DNA from: Candidatus Fibrimonadales bacterium
GTDB taxonomy: Bacteria > Fibrobacterota > Fibrobacteria > Fibrobacterales > Fibrobacteraceae
Direction: 5' to 3'
Assembly (NCBI GenBank): GCA_009777135.1
Contig: WRMM01000141.1
Span: forward strand, 1 to 5,855
Length of the DNA stretch: 5,855 nucleotides
Shown: piece after piece, positions 1 through 5,855 of the stretch
Numbering within the stretch: position 1 is the first letter of the stretch
How the letters are laid out: every line of letters begins with the position of its first letter
Notes under the pieces: model-generated
Told to the model about the DNA's origin: nothing
Databases searched by the model: none
Seen by the model: only the letters and a program-made list of their open reading frames with translations
Program-made: the position numbers and the translations under genes

Positions 1-26
1 ATATCTGCTCTCCTAAAAAAATGTTA

Positions 27-99
27 AGCGGGAGACGGGATTCGGACCCGCGACCGTTAGCTTGGGAAGCTAGCGCTCTACCAGCTGAGCTACTCCCGC
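27..99 (-). tRNA. tRNA-Gly, anticodon CCC
   Basis: Read on the minus strand from 99 to 27, the sequence folds into a full cloverleaf. It has a 7-bp acceptor stem (GCGGGAG with CTCCCGC), a D arm GCTC/GAGC whose loop carries GG, and an anticodon loop TTCCCAA with anticodon CCC. The variable loop has 5 nt, and the T stem GCGGG/CCCGT closes the standard loop TTCGAAT. The discriminator base is U (position 27), as is usual for bacterial tRNA-Gly. The CCA tail is not encoded: the next bases are TAA, so it must be added after transcription. The outermost anticodon-stem pair (27-43) is a C.A mismatch; the other four pairs are canonical. It would read GGG glycine codons. It lies 60 bases beyond the uvrA stop on the same strand, so it may be cut from the uvrA transcript or have its own promoter, which I could not identify. 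A run of seven T follows its 3' end on the minus strand (15-21). Confidence 0.97.
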
Positions 100-159
100 T
101 GGTGAATAGTAATTTAGAAAATTCCGAGCCTCATAGGCGTAATCTTGATTCCCATAATC

Positions 160-2898
160 CTAAATTATCATCTTAGCCAAAAACTTGCCTGTGTGTGATT
201 TTTTGCTCTTTGCAATCTGCTCCGGAGTTCCTTCTGCCACCAAATACCCCCCATTTTCGCCTGCCTCGGGACCTAAGTCTATCACCCAGTCTGCGCACTT
301 GATTACATCAAGGTTATGCTCAATAACCACCATTGAATTTCCCTTGTCAACCAGTTTTTGCAAACACTCCAGCAAACGGCGGATATCCTCAAAGTGAAGA
401 CCTGTTGTTGGCTCGTCTAGCAGGTAAAGAGTTTTGCCTGTGCCTGGCCTGCGAAGCTCGGTTGAGATTTTCATTCTCTGCGCCCCGCCCCCGCTAAGCG
501 TGGTGCTCGGCTGCCCAAGCTTTACATATCCAAGCCCTATTTCTTGCAGAACGGCTAAAGGTTTTGCAATTTTCGGAAAATTCTGGAAAAAATCTAACGC
601 CTCGTTTATGCTTAGCTCCAGAACATCGTATATATTTTTGCCTTTTAAAAAAATGGCAAGAGTTTCTTCGTTAAAGCGTTTGCCGCCGCACTCTTCGCAG
701 GTTATTTGCACGTTCGGCAAAATTTGCATTTCAATTTCTATAATTCCTGCTCCGCAGCATTTTTCGCACCGACCGCCATGCACATTAAAACTGAATCGGC
801 TTTTTGTAAAGCCATTAATTTTGCTCTCGGTAAGGCTTGCGAATAAATTTCTTATATCATCGTAAATTCTTGTATAAGTAGCTGGATTTGAGCGAGGAGT
901 TCTTCCTATCGGGCTTTGGTCTATTTCTATAACCTTGTCTATGTTTTCAAGCCCCTCTATGGCTTTGTGCTTTCCTGGCTCTTCGCTTGCGCCATGAAGT
1001 TTTTTTGCAAGCGCTTTTTTTAGAATATGATTTACCAAAGAGCTTTTGCCAGAACCGCTAACTCCGGTTACCGCTGTGAAAACGCCAACGGGGATTGCAA
1101 CATTTATGTTTTTCAAATTATTGGCTTTCGCCCCGACTATGCGGATTTTAGGCGAATTTTTCTCTACTGCGCGGCGTTTTTTTGGAATTTCAATTTTTCT
1201 TTTTCCGCTCAAATAAGCCCCTGTTATGGAATTTGGATTTTTTTTAAGTTCTTCCATTTTGCCCAAAGCCACCACCAGTCCGCCTTCGCTGCCTGCGCCA
1301 GGACCAATGTCTGCGATGCAGTCCGCTCGGCGTATGGTTTCTTCGTCGTGCTCAACCACAATAAGGCTGTTGCCCTGCGTTTTCAATTTTTCCAGAATGT
1401 CTAAAAGCTGCTCATTGTCTTTTGCATGAAGCCCTATGCTAGGCTCGTCCAAAATGTAGAGAACGCCCTGCAATCCTGCGCCAATATGCCCAGCCAAGCG
1501 AATGCGTTGCGCCTCGCCGCCGCTCAAAGTAGCGGAGCGTCTGTCAAGCGTTAAATATCCAAGCCCAACCTTTTGCAAAAAGCCAAGCCGTCCCTTTATT
1601 TCCCTGAAAATTTCCCGACCAACCCGCGCTTCTTTTTCGCTCAGCTTCAATTCATCAAAAAATTTGATGCTTTCATCCACAGAAAGAGCGGATATTTTGC
1701 TAATCCCTTTGCCATGAAACCTCATAGCCCTCGCCGTTGCGCAAATTCGCTCGCCGTTGCATTCTTTGCAAGGCTCAATTAGCATGTATTTTTGCAATAA
1801 ATGAATATGCCACTGGTTCCAAAGCCCTTGGAGAATTGGAATTATGCTTTCCAATATTGCGTTCTGCGCTTTTTTAGGCAAGTTTTTCCAAGGGGTTTTC
1901 AGGGAAAATTTCATTTCTTTTGCTATCGCTCTGTATTCTGCCATGCCGTGATTGCTGAAAATCAGCCTGCCTTCCGCTGTGCTTGCCAAGATAGCTCCGC
2001 CTTCTATTGACAGTTCTGGGTTTATAAGTTTTGAAGCTTCTATTTGATAGTTTTTGCCCAAACCTTTGCAGACAGGGCATTGCCCTTGCTTATCGTTAAA
2101 AGAAAAAAGCCGCGGCTCAATTTCTGGCAAAGAAACTCCGCATTTTGCGCAAGCCAAATTTGCGCTCATTACAAAGTAGCTTTCAAACATAAACGATACT
2201 AATTTGTCTTTGCTTATTTTTAATGCTTGCTCCAACGCTTCCATTAATCGGGTTCTATTTTTCGGCTCAATTTTTATTCTATCTATAACCACATCTATCG
2301 AATGCTTCTCATAGCGTGCCAGCTCTGGAATATTCTCAATTAAATTATACACCACCCCATCAATCCTTGCTTTTGCAAATCCTCTTTCTCTCAGTTCTGC
2401 TATTTCTTTTCTGTATTCGCCCTTGCGTTCTCTTACAATGGGAGCCATAATTATTGCCTGCTGTCCCGTTCTTTCTAAAAAGATGGTGTCTGCTATTTGC
2501 TCTACGGTTTGGGCTTTGATTTCTTTGCCGCATTTTGGGCAGTGCGGAATGCCTAATCTGGCGAACAGCAAGCGGTAGTGGTCAAAAATTTCCACTGCGG
2601 TTCCTACTGTTGAGCGAGGGTTGCGGTTTATGGTTTTTTGGTCTATGGAAATTGTGGGAGAAATGCCTTTTATGCTTTCTGCGTCGGGGCGTTTCATTGT
2701 GCCTATAAACTGCCTTGCATAAGCAGAAAGAGATTCTATGTATCTGCGCTGGCCTTCTTGAAAAATAGTGTCAAAAGCCAAGCTGCTTTTTCCCGAACCG
2801 CTAACGCCCGTGACAACCACAAAAGAATCGCGCGGCAAATCTATATCTATGCTTTTAAGATTATGCTCTTTAGCCTTGCGAATTTCAATTAAGCTCAT
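160..2898 (-). CDS. uvrA: UvrA, excinuclease ABC subunit A
   Basis: UvrA is the damage-recognition ATPase of nucleotide excision repair. As a dimer it finds distorted DNA in the cytoplasm and loads UvrB. The 912 residues are close to the family's usual length of about 940, and both ABC modules are complete. Module 1 has Walker A GVSGSGKSS (31-39), signature LSGGEAQR (458-465), Walker B LYILDEP (480-486) and a switch His517. Module 2 has Walker A GVSGSGKSS (612-620), signature LSGGGAQR (801-808), Walker B LYLLDEP (824-830) and His861. Zinc-binding cysteine pairs are C250/C253 with C274/C277 in the UvrB/DNA-binding insertion, and C711/C714 with C734/C737 in module 2. Further CxxC pairs sit at 120/123 and 377/380. 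Two oddities: Gly805 replaces the conserved Glu of the second signature, and the usual G-D-G after C714 reads G-A-G. The ATG lies inside the end of the kinase gene (14-base overlap) behind only a weak AAAG purine stretch, which suggests translational coupling. No LexA-type operator is recognisable upstream. The family call is certain; the activity of site 2 is not. Confidence 0.99.
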   Translation of the reverse strand: MSLIEIRKAKEHNLKSIDIDLPRDSFVVVTGVSGSGKSSLAFDTIFQEGQRRYIESLSAYARQFIGTMKRPDAESIKGISPTISIDQKTINRNPRSTVGTAVEIFDHYRLLFARLGIPHCPKCGKEIKAQTVEQIADTIFLERTGQQAIIMAPIVRERKGEYRKEIAELRERGFAKARIDGVVYNLIENIPELARYEKHSIDVVIDRIKIEPKNRTRLMEALEQALKISKDKLVSFMFESYFVMSANLACAKCGVSLPEIEPRLFSFNDKQGQCPVCKGLGKNYQIEASKLINPELSIEGGAILASTAEGRLIFSNHGMAEYRAIAKEMKFSLKTPWKNLPKKAQNAILESIIPILQGLWNQWHIHLLQKYMLIEPCKECNGERICATARAMRFHGKGISKISALSVDESIKFFDELKLSEKEARVGREIFREIKGRLGFLQKVGLGYLTLDRRSATLSGGEAQRIRLAGHIGAGLQGVLYILDEPSIGLHAKDNEQLLDILEKLKTQGNSLIVVEHDEETIRRADCIADIGPGAGSEGGLVVALGKMEELKKNPNSITGAYLSGKRKIEIPKKRRAVEKNSPKIRIVGAKANNLKNINVAIPVGVFTAVTGVSGSGKSSLVNHILKKALAKKLHGASEEPGKHKAIEGLENIDKVIEIDQSPIGRTPRSNPATYTRIYDDIRNLFASLTESKINGFTKSRFSFNVHGGRCEKCCGAGIIEIEMQILPNVQITCEECGGKRFNEETLAIFLKGKNIYDVLELSINEALDFFQNFPKIAKPLAVLQEIGLGYVKLGQPSTTLSGGGAQRMKISTELRRPGTGKTLYLLDEPTTGLHFEDIRRLLECLQKLVDKGNSMVVIEHNLDVIKCADWVIDLGPEAGENGGYLVAEGTPEQIAKSKKSHTGKFLAKMII

Positions 2899-3937
2899 AC
2901 TTTAATTCTAGCTTTGTTATGTATTTGCCGCCGGCAATTTTGCAATCGTAAAGATAGCGTTTTTCGTAGAGCAAATCCAGTCTTTTTTGCATATTGGCAA
3001 TGCCTATGCCGCTTCCGCTTTTGTCTTGGTGAGTTTTTGGGAAATATGTATTTTCGCTTTCAAAAATAATTTTCCCCGTTTTGGAGCTTATCTTTATGTC
3101 TATGGAGCTATCTTCTGCCAATGAGCCTATGCCATGCTTAAAAATATTTTCCAGCATAGGTATCAGTAGGAGCGGAGCTATGGGGGCTTCTGGTTCGCTT
3201 AAATCCGTTTCCAGATTAAATTTAAGCTCCGGTCCATGGCGAAGCCTCATTAAATTTGAATAATTGATTAAAAATTCTGCTTCTTGCTTTATTGTAACCG
3301 AGTCTGCTTCCGCATCGTAGATTACCGAGCGGAGCAGCTTTGAAAGCTGCTGAACGGATTCTTTTGCCAGTTCCTTGTTTTCGTCTATAAGAGCTAAGAT
3401 ATTGTTAAGCGTGTTGAACAAAAAATGCGGCGATATTTGCATTTTTAAAAACGATAATTCAGAACGCACATTTTCAAGTTCCAGCTTTTGCATTGCGTCT
3501 CTGGAATGAAACCACATTGCAGTTGAACGAATTGACACTGCAACGCCAATAACGAATATCATGCTGCCAAAGAACTTGAATAATTGTATATGGTATGGCG
3601 GTTCATATTCCAATGGTATGTTTAGAATGCCAGCATCTATGGCATGTTCTCTCCAAAAAGTCAACAAAAAATGAAAAATCAAAAATAAAAGCAAATTTGC
3701 GATTGTGAAAATGACTATCCGTTTTTTGAAAAGAAGTTTTGGTATTAAAAAAGAGTAATTTGCATAAAAAGCCAGCACAAAGATAAAGAACGGAGCGCTT
3801 GTCCAATAGCGAATTTTCCAGAGATTTTCGCCAGAGGATAGTATAAAAAACATTGGAATAATGTAAATGCAAAACCAAACCAAAACATGAACTAATGGTG
3901 GCGGAGCGTGCCACTTGGATTTTAGAAGTTTGCTCAT
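2885..3937 (-). CDS. LytS/YehU-type membrane sensor histidine kinase (His_kinase family)
   Basis: This 350-residue inner-membrane sensor kinase has four predicted membrane helices in its N-terminal half (about 14-34, 45-66, 73-95 and 117-141) and no visible extracellular sensor domain. A short coiled linker (about 145-165) leads to the kinase core. The phosphoacceptor region contains QISPHFLFNTLNNI with His171. This is the hallmark of the LytS/YehU/YpdA class, not of HisKA kinases. The ATP-binding half has an N-box PMLENIFKHG (Asn264) and a G-box GSGIGIANMQKRL (308-320), so it looks catalytically intact. Kinases of this class usually signal to a LytTR-type response regulator encoded next door; none is present here, so it is an orphan in this window. 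Its ATG overlaps the stop of the FliN-like gene (TAATG) with an AAAGAG purine stretch 6 bases upstream, and its own end overlaps uvrA. The stimulus and target genes cannot be inferred from the sequence. Confidence 0.95.
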   Translation of the reverse strand: MSKLLKSKWHAPPPLVHVLVWFCIYIIPMFFILSSGENLWKIRYWTSAPFFIFVLAFYANYSFLIPKLLFKKRIVIFTIANLLLFLIFHFLLTFWREHAIDAGILNIPLEYEPPYHIQLFKFFGSMIFVIGVAVSIRSTAMWFHSRDAMQKLELENVRSELSFLKMQISPHFLFNTLNNILALIDENKELAKESVQQLSKLLRSVIYDAEADSVTIKQEAEFLINYSNLMRLRHGPELKFNLETDLSEPEAPIAPLLLIPMLENIFKHGIGSLAEDSSIDIKISSKTGKIIFESENTYFPKTHQDKSGSGIGIANMQKRLDLLYEKRYLYDCKIAGGKYITKLELKYELN

Positions 3938-4236
3938 TACAAGCTCTTTAGCCTTTCTTCAGGGCTTAAAAGCGTAACTAGTCTGAACCCCAAATGATTG
4001 TTCATAACCACAACTTCGCCCTTTGCCATGATTTTGCCGTTGATTTCCAAATCAACGTTTTCGCCAGCCACCCTGTCTAGCTCTATTACCGAGCCTTTTC
4101 GCCAGTTGAGCATGTCTCTTATGGTTACCATTGACGAACCCAGCACCATAATCATTGGAAAGCGCAAATCTTGCAGCTGCTCCATATCCAGGCTCTTGCG
4201 GTTGCTTTTTACATATTCTTTTGGCATATATTGCAT
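3937..4236 (-). CDS. fliN: Short FliN-like protein (SpoA / FliMN C-terminal domain)
   Basis: Almost the whole 99-residue product is one SpoA domain (about 22-97). It has the FliN pattern: VTIRDMLNWRKGSVIELD (37-54), AGENVDLEINGKIMAKGEV (57-75), then a Gly-Phe-Arg strand and the SPEERL tail (91-96). FliN dimers or FliM-FliN complexes build the cytoplasmic C-ring that sets flagellar rotation direction; the paralogues SctQ/SpaO do the same job in type III secretion. The match is closer to FliN than to SctQ by eye. FliN proteins are typically about 130-150 residues, so the usual variable N-terminal extension is nearly absent. In-frame ATGs at 4236, 4227 (M4) and 4185 (M18) are all possible starts, and none has a clear Shine-Dalgarno sequence. 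I keep 4236, although M18 would still give the complete domain. The gene is not surrounded by flagellar or type III genes; it heads the unit leading to the kinase and uvrA. A role in flagellar switching, in a different sorting platform or as a relic cannot be separated here. Confidence 0.88.
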   Translation of the reverse strand: MQYMPKEYVKSNRKSLDMEQLQDLRFPMIMVLGSSMVTIRDMLNWRKGSVIELDRVAGENVDLEINGKIMAKGEVVVMNNHLGFRLVTLLSPEERLKSL

Positions 4237-4272
4237 AATGTAGAAAAAAATTGCGTTTACTATATTACCTCT
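4237..4272. promoter_or_regulatory. Short divergent spacer with AT-rich, two-way -10-like element
   Basis: Only about 36 bases separate the FliN-like start from the most likely start of the TolC-like gene, so promoters for both directions must lie here or inside the neighbouring coding sequences. The core at 4259-4267 is ACTATATTA. It reads TATATT on the plus strand (4261-4266) and TATAGT or TAATAT on the minus strand, each a passable sigma70 -10 hexamer. No convincing -35 hexamer lies at 16-18 bases from either. The spacer also contains a run of seven A (4244-4250). The promoter call is inference from position and base composition only. Confidence 0.25.
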
Positions 4273-5613
4273 GTGAATTTTATTTTAATTTTGGCAATTT
4301 TTGTTTCCGTTTCTTTTGCTAGCCAAGGCGAAGTTGTTCGCATGGGCAGAGATGAGTTTGTTGAAACAGCACTGAAAAACGAGCCTAGATTTAAAGAAAA
4401 GCAAATGGCTATTTTAATAAAAGAGGGGAAAATTGAACAGATTAAGGCTGGAGCTTTGCTCCCAAAATTTGAGCTTTATATGCTAACAGGAGTGGTTCCA
4501 GGTTTAAAAAATGAGATAGGTTATCAAAACGAGACTATTAGATCTTGGGATTTTACCAAAATGGGACCTTACTTTGGAACTAGAGTGCAGGCTGCCCAGC
4601 CTTTAAATTTTGGGCAGTTGCAGATGGGATTAAAAGCGGCTAGGGCAGATTTGCAGCAAACAAAAATGGACCTTGAGGGAAAAGGTCTTTCTTTGAAAAC
4701 GGATTTTTTGAGTTATTACTATGGCTATTTACTGGCAATGGAAATGGACGGGCTTGCGCGAGACGGCCACAAGCAAATGAGCAAAGCCGCAGACCAGATG
4801 GAAGAAGCTCTTGACGATGGCGACGAAGGCGTTTCGCAGATGGATTTGCTTGAATTGAAAGCTGGTTTCTTTGAAATAGACAAGGCAGTTTTAGATGCAA
4901 ATGCAGGTTTAAAAAAAATACAGCTAATTTCAAAATTCATTCTTGGGTTGCCAGATTCCGTTTCGTTTCGACCTGCCGACAGCATGCTCGTTGCAGTGAG
5001 CGATTTTGTGCCGGAGCTGGATTCGTTGAAAAGATGGGCATATACTAACCATCCTGATATACGTCGTTTGAATGCGGGCTTGGAAGCTACTAGCATGTTA
5101 ATGGAATTGGCGTCTGCAAGGCTTGCTCCGGAATTTATTATAGTGGGAGAATTTGAATACGCAAAGTCATGGGCGGGAGACCGCACTTCGCTTTCAAAGA
5201 ATGCTTTTGCTCAAGACCCTGTGAACAAGCTTTCTGGAGCATTTGGAGTAGGGGTAAGGTACAAGCTGAATTTTTGGAGCCAGTGGGAAAACTATAAGAT
5301 TGCTCGAATAGAGCATCGCATTTTGCGGCAAACCGAAAGCTATGCAAACAGAGGAATTGAATTGCAAATTGAAGAAAAGTATGAAGATTTTTTGGTTGCA
5401 AAGGGCAAACTGGAAAGCGCAAGGAGCGCGCTTAGGGCAACGGAAGGAATGCTGAAGGGAGCCGCTTTGCAATACGATATAAATCCCGGCAAAGCTTCGG
5501 GGCTTTTGGCAAACGCATATAAAAAGAACCTGCTCATGAAAAAGGATTATTATTTTGCCGTATATGAATACAACATGGCGGTAGCCAAGCTCTTTGAACA
5601 AGCTGGGTATTAA
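4273..5613 (+). CDS. TolC-family outer-membrane efflux protein (OEP)
   Basis: This is a member of the TolC/OEP family, trimeric outer-membrane channel-tunnels that work with a periplasmic adaptor and an inner-membrane pump. From the chosen GTG it has 446 residues, a usual length. A hydrophobic signal-peptide core (3-16) ends in VSFA with likely cleavage after Ala16. Two OEP repeats follow: the first runs from about residue 25, with strand region AQPLNFGQ (108-115) and a closing LGLPDS (225-229 region). The second contains NHPDIRR (259-265), a long helix, then strand GVGVRYKLNFWS (325-336) and alternating amphipathic helices to the end. The start is uncertain. The frame is open back to an ATG at 4171, but that would overlap the divergent FliN-like gene by 66 bases. 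GTG 4273 avoids this but lacks basic residues before the core and has no Shine-Dalgarno; TTG 4231 would add a lysine-containing n-region. No pump or adaptor is seen in the window. The stop overlaps the next start (TAATG). Confidence 0.9.
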   Translation: MNFILILAIFVSVSFASQGEVVRMGRDEFVETALKNEPRFKEKQMAILIKEGKIEQIKAGALLPKFELYMLTGVVPGLKNEIGYQNETIRSWDFTKMGPYFGTRVQAAQPLNFGQLQMGLKAARADLQQTKMDLEGKGLSLKTDFLSYYYGYLLAMEMDGLARDGHKQMSKAADQMEEALDDGDEGVSQMDLLELKAGFFEIDKAVLDANAGLKKIQLISKFILGLPDSVSFRPADSMLVAVSDFVPELDSLKRWAYTNHPDIRRLNAGLEATSMLMELASARLAPEFIIVGEFEYAKSWAGDRTSLSKNAFAQDPVNKLSGAFGVGVRYKLNFWSQWENYKIARIEHRILRQTESYANRGIELQIEEKYEDFLVAKGKLESARSALRATEGMLKGAALQYDINPGKASGLLANAYKKNLLMKKDYYFAVYEYNMAVAKLFEQAGY

Positions 5614-5855
5614 TGAGCAAATATATTAGCATAAAAAATAGTTTTATATTTTGCATTTTCATTGTTCATTGCTCATTGTTGATAGTCTATTCGCATGCAG
5701 GAGTTCCATTGCCAAGCCAAAGCGTTGCGCAAGCCAAGGGAATCGCTGCGGGAATGGGAGTAGGCACACTCAATAGCAGAAGCTGCAAAACTTTGTGGTC
5801 ATGGACAGGGCATGGAAGCTATTCTTATAATTCTTTTTTATCTGGCGGCGCAAGC
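5613..5855 (+). CDS. Unrecognised exported protein, 5' part (cut by window edge)
   Basis: An open frame begins at an ATG that shares its A with the last base of the TolC-like stop (TAATG) and stays open for 81 codons to the window edge. The start has two lysines (3 and 8), a hydrophobic stretch (11-26) and a good signal-peptidase I site after SHA (27-29), so the product is probably exported. There is no convincing lipobox. The visible mature part begins GVPLPS and is rich in Gly, Ser and Ala with aromatic spots (LWSWTGHGSYSY). I do not recognise the family. The overlap with the TolC-like gene argues for translational coupling and a shared envelope or export role, for example a periplasmic or outer-membrane partner, but the sequence does not show which. 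Its 3' part is missing. Confidence 0.75.
   Translation, partial: MSKYISIKNSFIFCIFIVHCSLLIVYSHAGVPLPSQSVAQAKGIAAGMGVGTLNSRSCKTLWSWTGHGSYSYNSFLSGGAS
5660..5680 (+). repeat. Three tandem heptanucleotide units in a signal-peptide coding stretch
   Basis: The units CATTGTT, CATTGCT and CATTGTT follow one another directly, preceded by a degenerate CATTTT (5654-5659). They encode part of the hydrophobic core of the signal peptide of the last gene. The unit length is not a multiple of three, so gain or loss of one copy would shift the reading frame. With three units and one mismatch, chance similarity favoured by the hydrophobic codons is also possible. Confidence 0.5.

Noticed and set aside
15..21. 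Run of seven T (minus strand) after the tRNA as an intrinsic terminator
   Set aside because: No dedicated GC-rich hairpin precedes it other than the tRNA itself, and the region reaches the window edge, so it is only noted with the tRNA.
128..138. Small inverted repeat GCCT-CAT-AGGC downstream of uvrA as a terminator
   Set aside because: The stem is only 4 bp and is not followed on the minus strand by a U tract, so it is too weak to call a terminator; 100-159 otherwise shows nothing I can support.
434..865. Plus-strand open frame of 143 codons opposite the uvrA 3' part
   Set aside because: It is fully antisense to conserved UvrA codons (Walker A2 to signature 2 region), the translation has low-complexity Ser/Pro/Phe content with no recognisable domain, and the UvrA frame explains the open reading.
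1027..1404. Plus-strand open frame of 125 codons opposite uvrA
   Set aside because: Antisense shadow of the UvrA inter-domain region; rich in Phe, Ala and Cys as expected from reversed Lys/Glu-rich codons, with no start signal or motif.
4725..5601. Several minus-strand open frames (65-153 codons) opposite the TolC-like gene
   Set aside because: They overlap one another in different frames and lie wholly inside a well-supported OEP coding sequence; none shows a domain or a ribosome site.
1..5855. CRISPR array, insertion sequence, integron or prophage signature
   Set aside because: No regularly spaced direct repeats, terminal inverted repeats, transposase or integrase motifs were seen on either strand.

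Overview
The window looks like part of a Gram-negative, diderm bacterial chromosome of moderately low GC. An outer-membrane efflux-type protein and a second exported protein imply an outer membrane, and a FliN-type domain implies a flagellar or flagellum-derived apparatus in the lineage. The taxon cannot be fixed from the sequence; a Fibrobacterota-like or similar lineage is only a guess.

Minus strand (27-4236): transcription runs right to left through three tightly packed genes. First is a 99-residue single-domain FliN/SpoA protein (3937-4236). It overlaps by one base (TAATG) a four-helix membrane sensor histidine kinase of the LytS/YehU type (2885-3937). The kinase overlaps by 14 bases the nucleotide-excision-repair ATPase gene uvrA (160-2898). 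A tRNA-Gly(CCC) gene (27-99) follows 60 bases further on, same strand. The overlaps imply one transcript with translational coupling, so uvrA here probably depends on a promoter upstream of the FliN-like gene or inside the kinase gene. No response regulator and no other flagellar gene is present.

Plus strand (about 4273-5855): a TolC/OEP-family outer-membrane protein is followed, again with a one-base TAATG overlap, by a gene for an unrecognised secreted protein that runs off the right edge. The two probably form an export or envelope operon whose inner-membrane and periplasmic partners would lie outside the window. The two transcription units diverge from a very short spacer near 4237-4272, and the start codon of the TolC-like gene is ambiguous.

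Most of the window is recognisable gene families. The points that deserve a second look are the unusual gene grouping (minimal FliN, orphan LytS-type kinase, uvrA), a Glu-to-Gly change in the second ABC signature motif of UvrA, the compressed divergent start region, and a heptanucleotide repeat in the signal-peptide codons of the last gene. I saw no CRISPR array, insertion sequence, prophage or integron, and nothing that clearly amounts to a new defence or mobile system.
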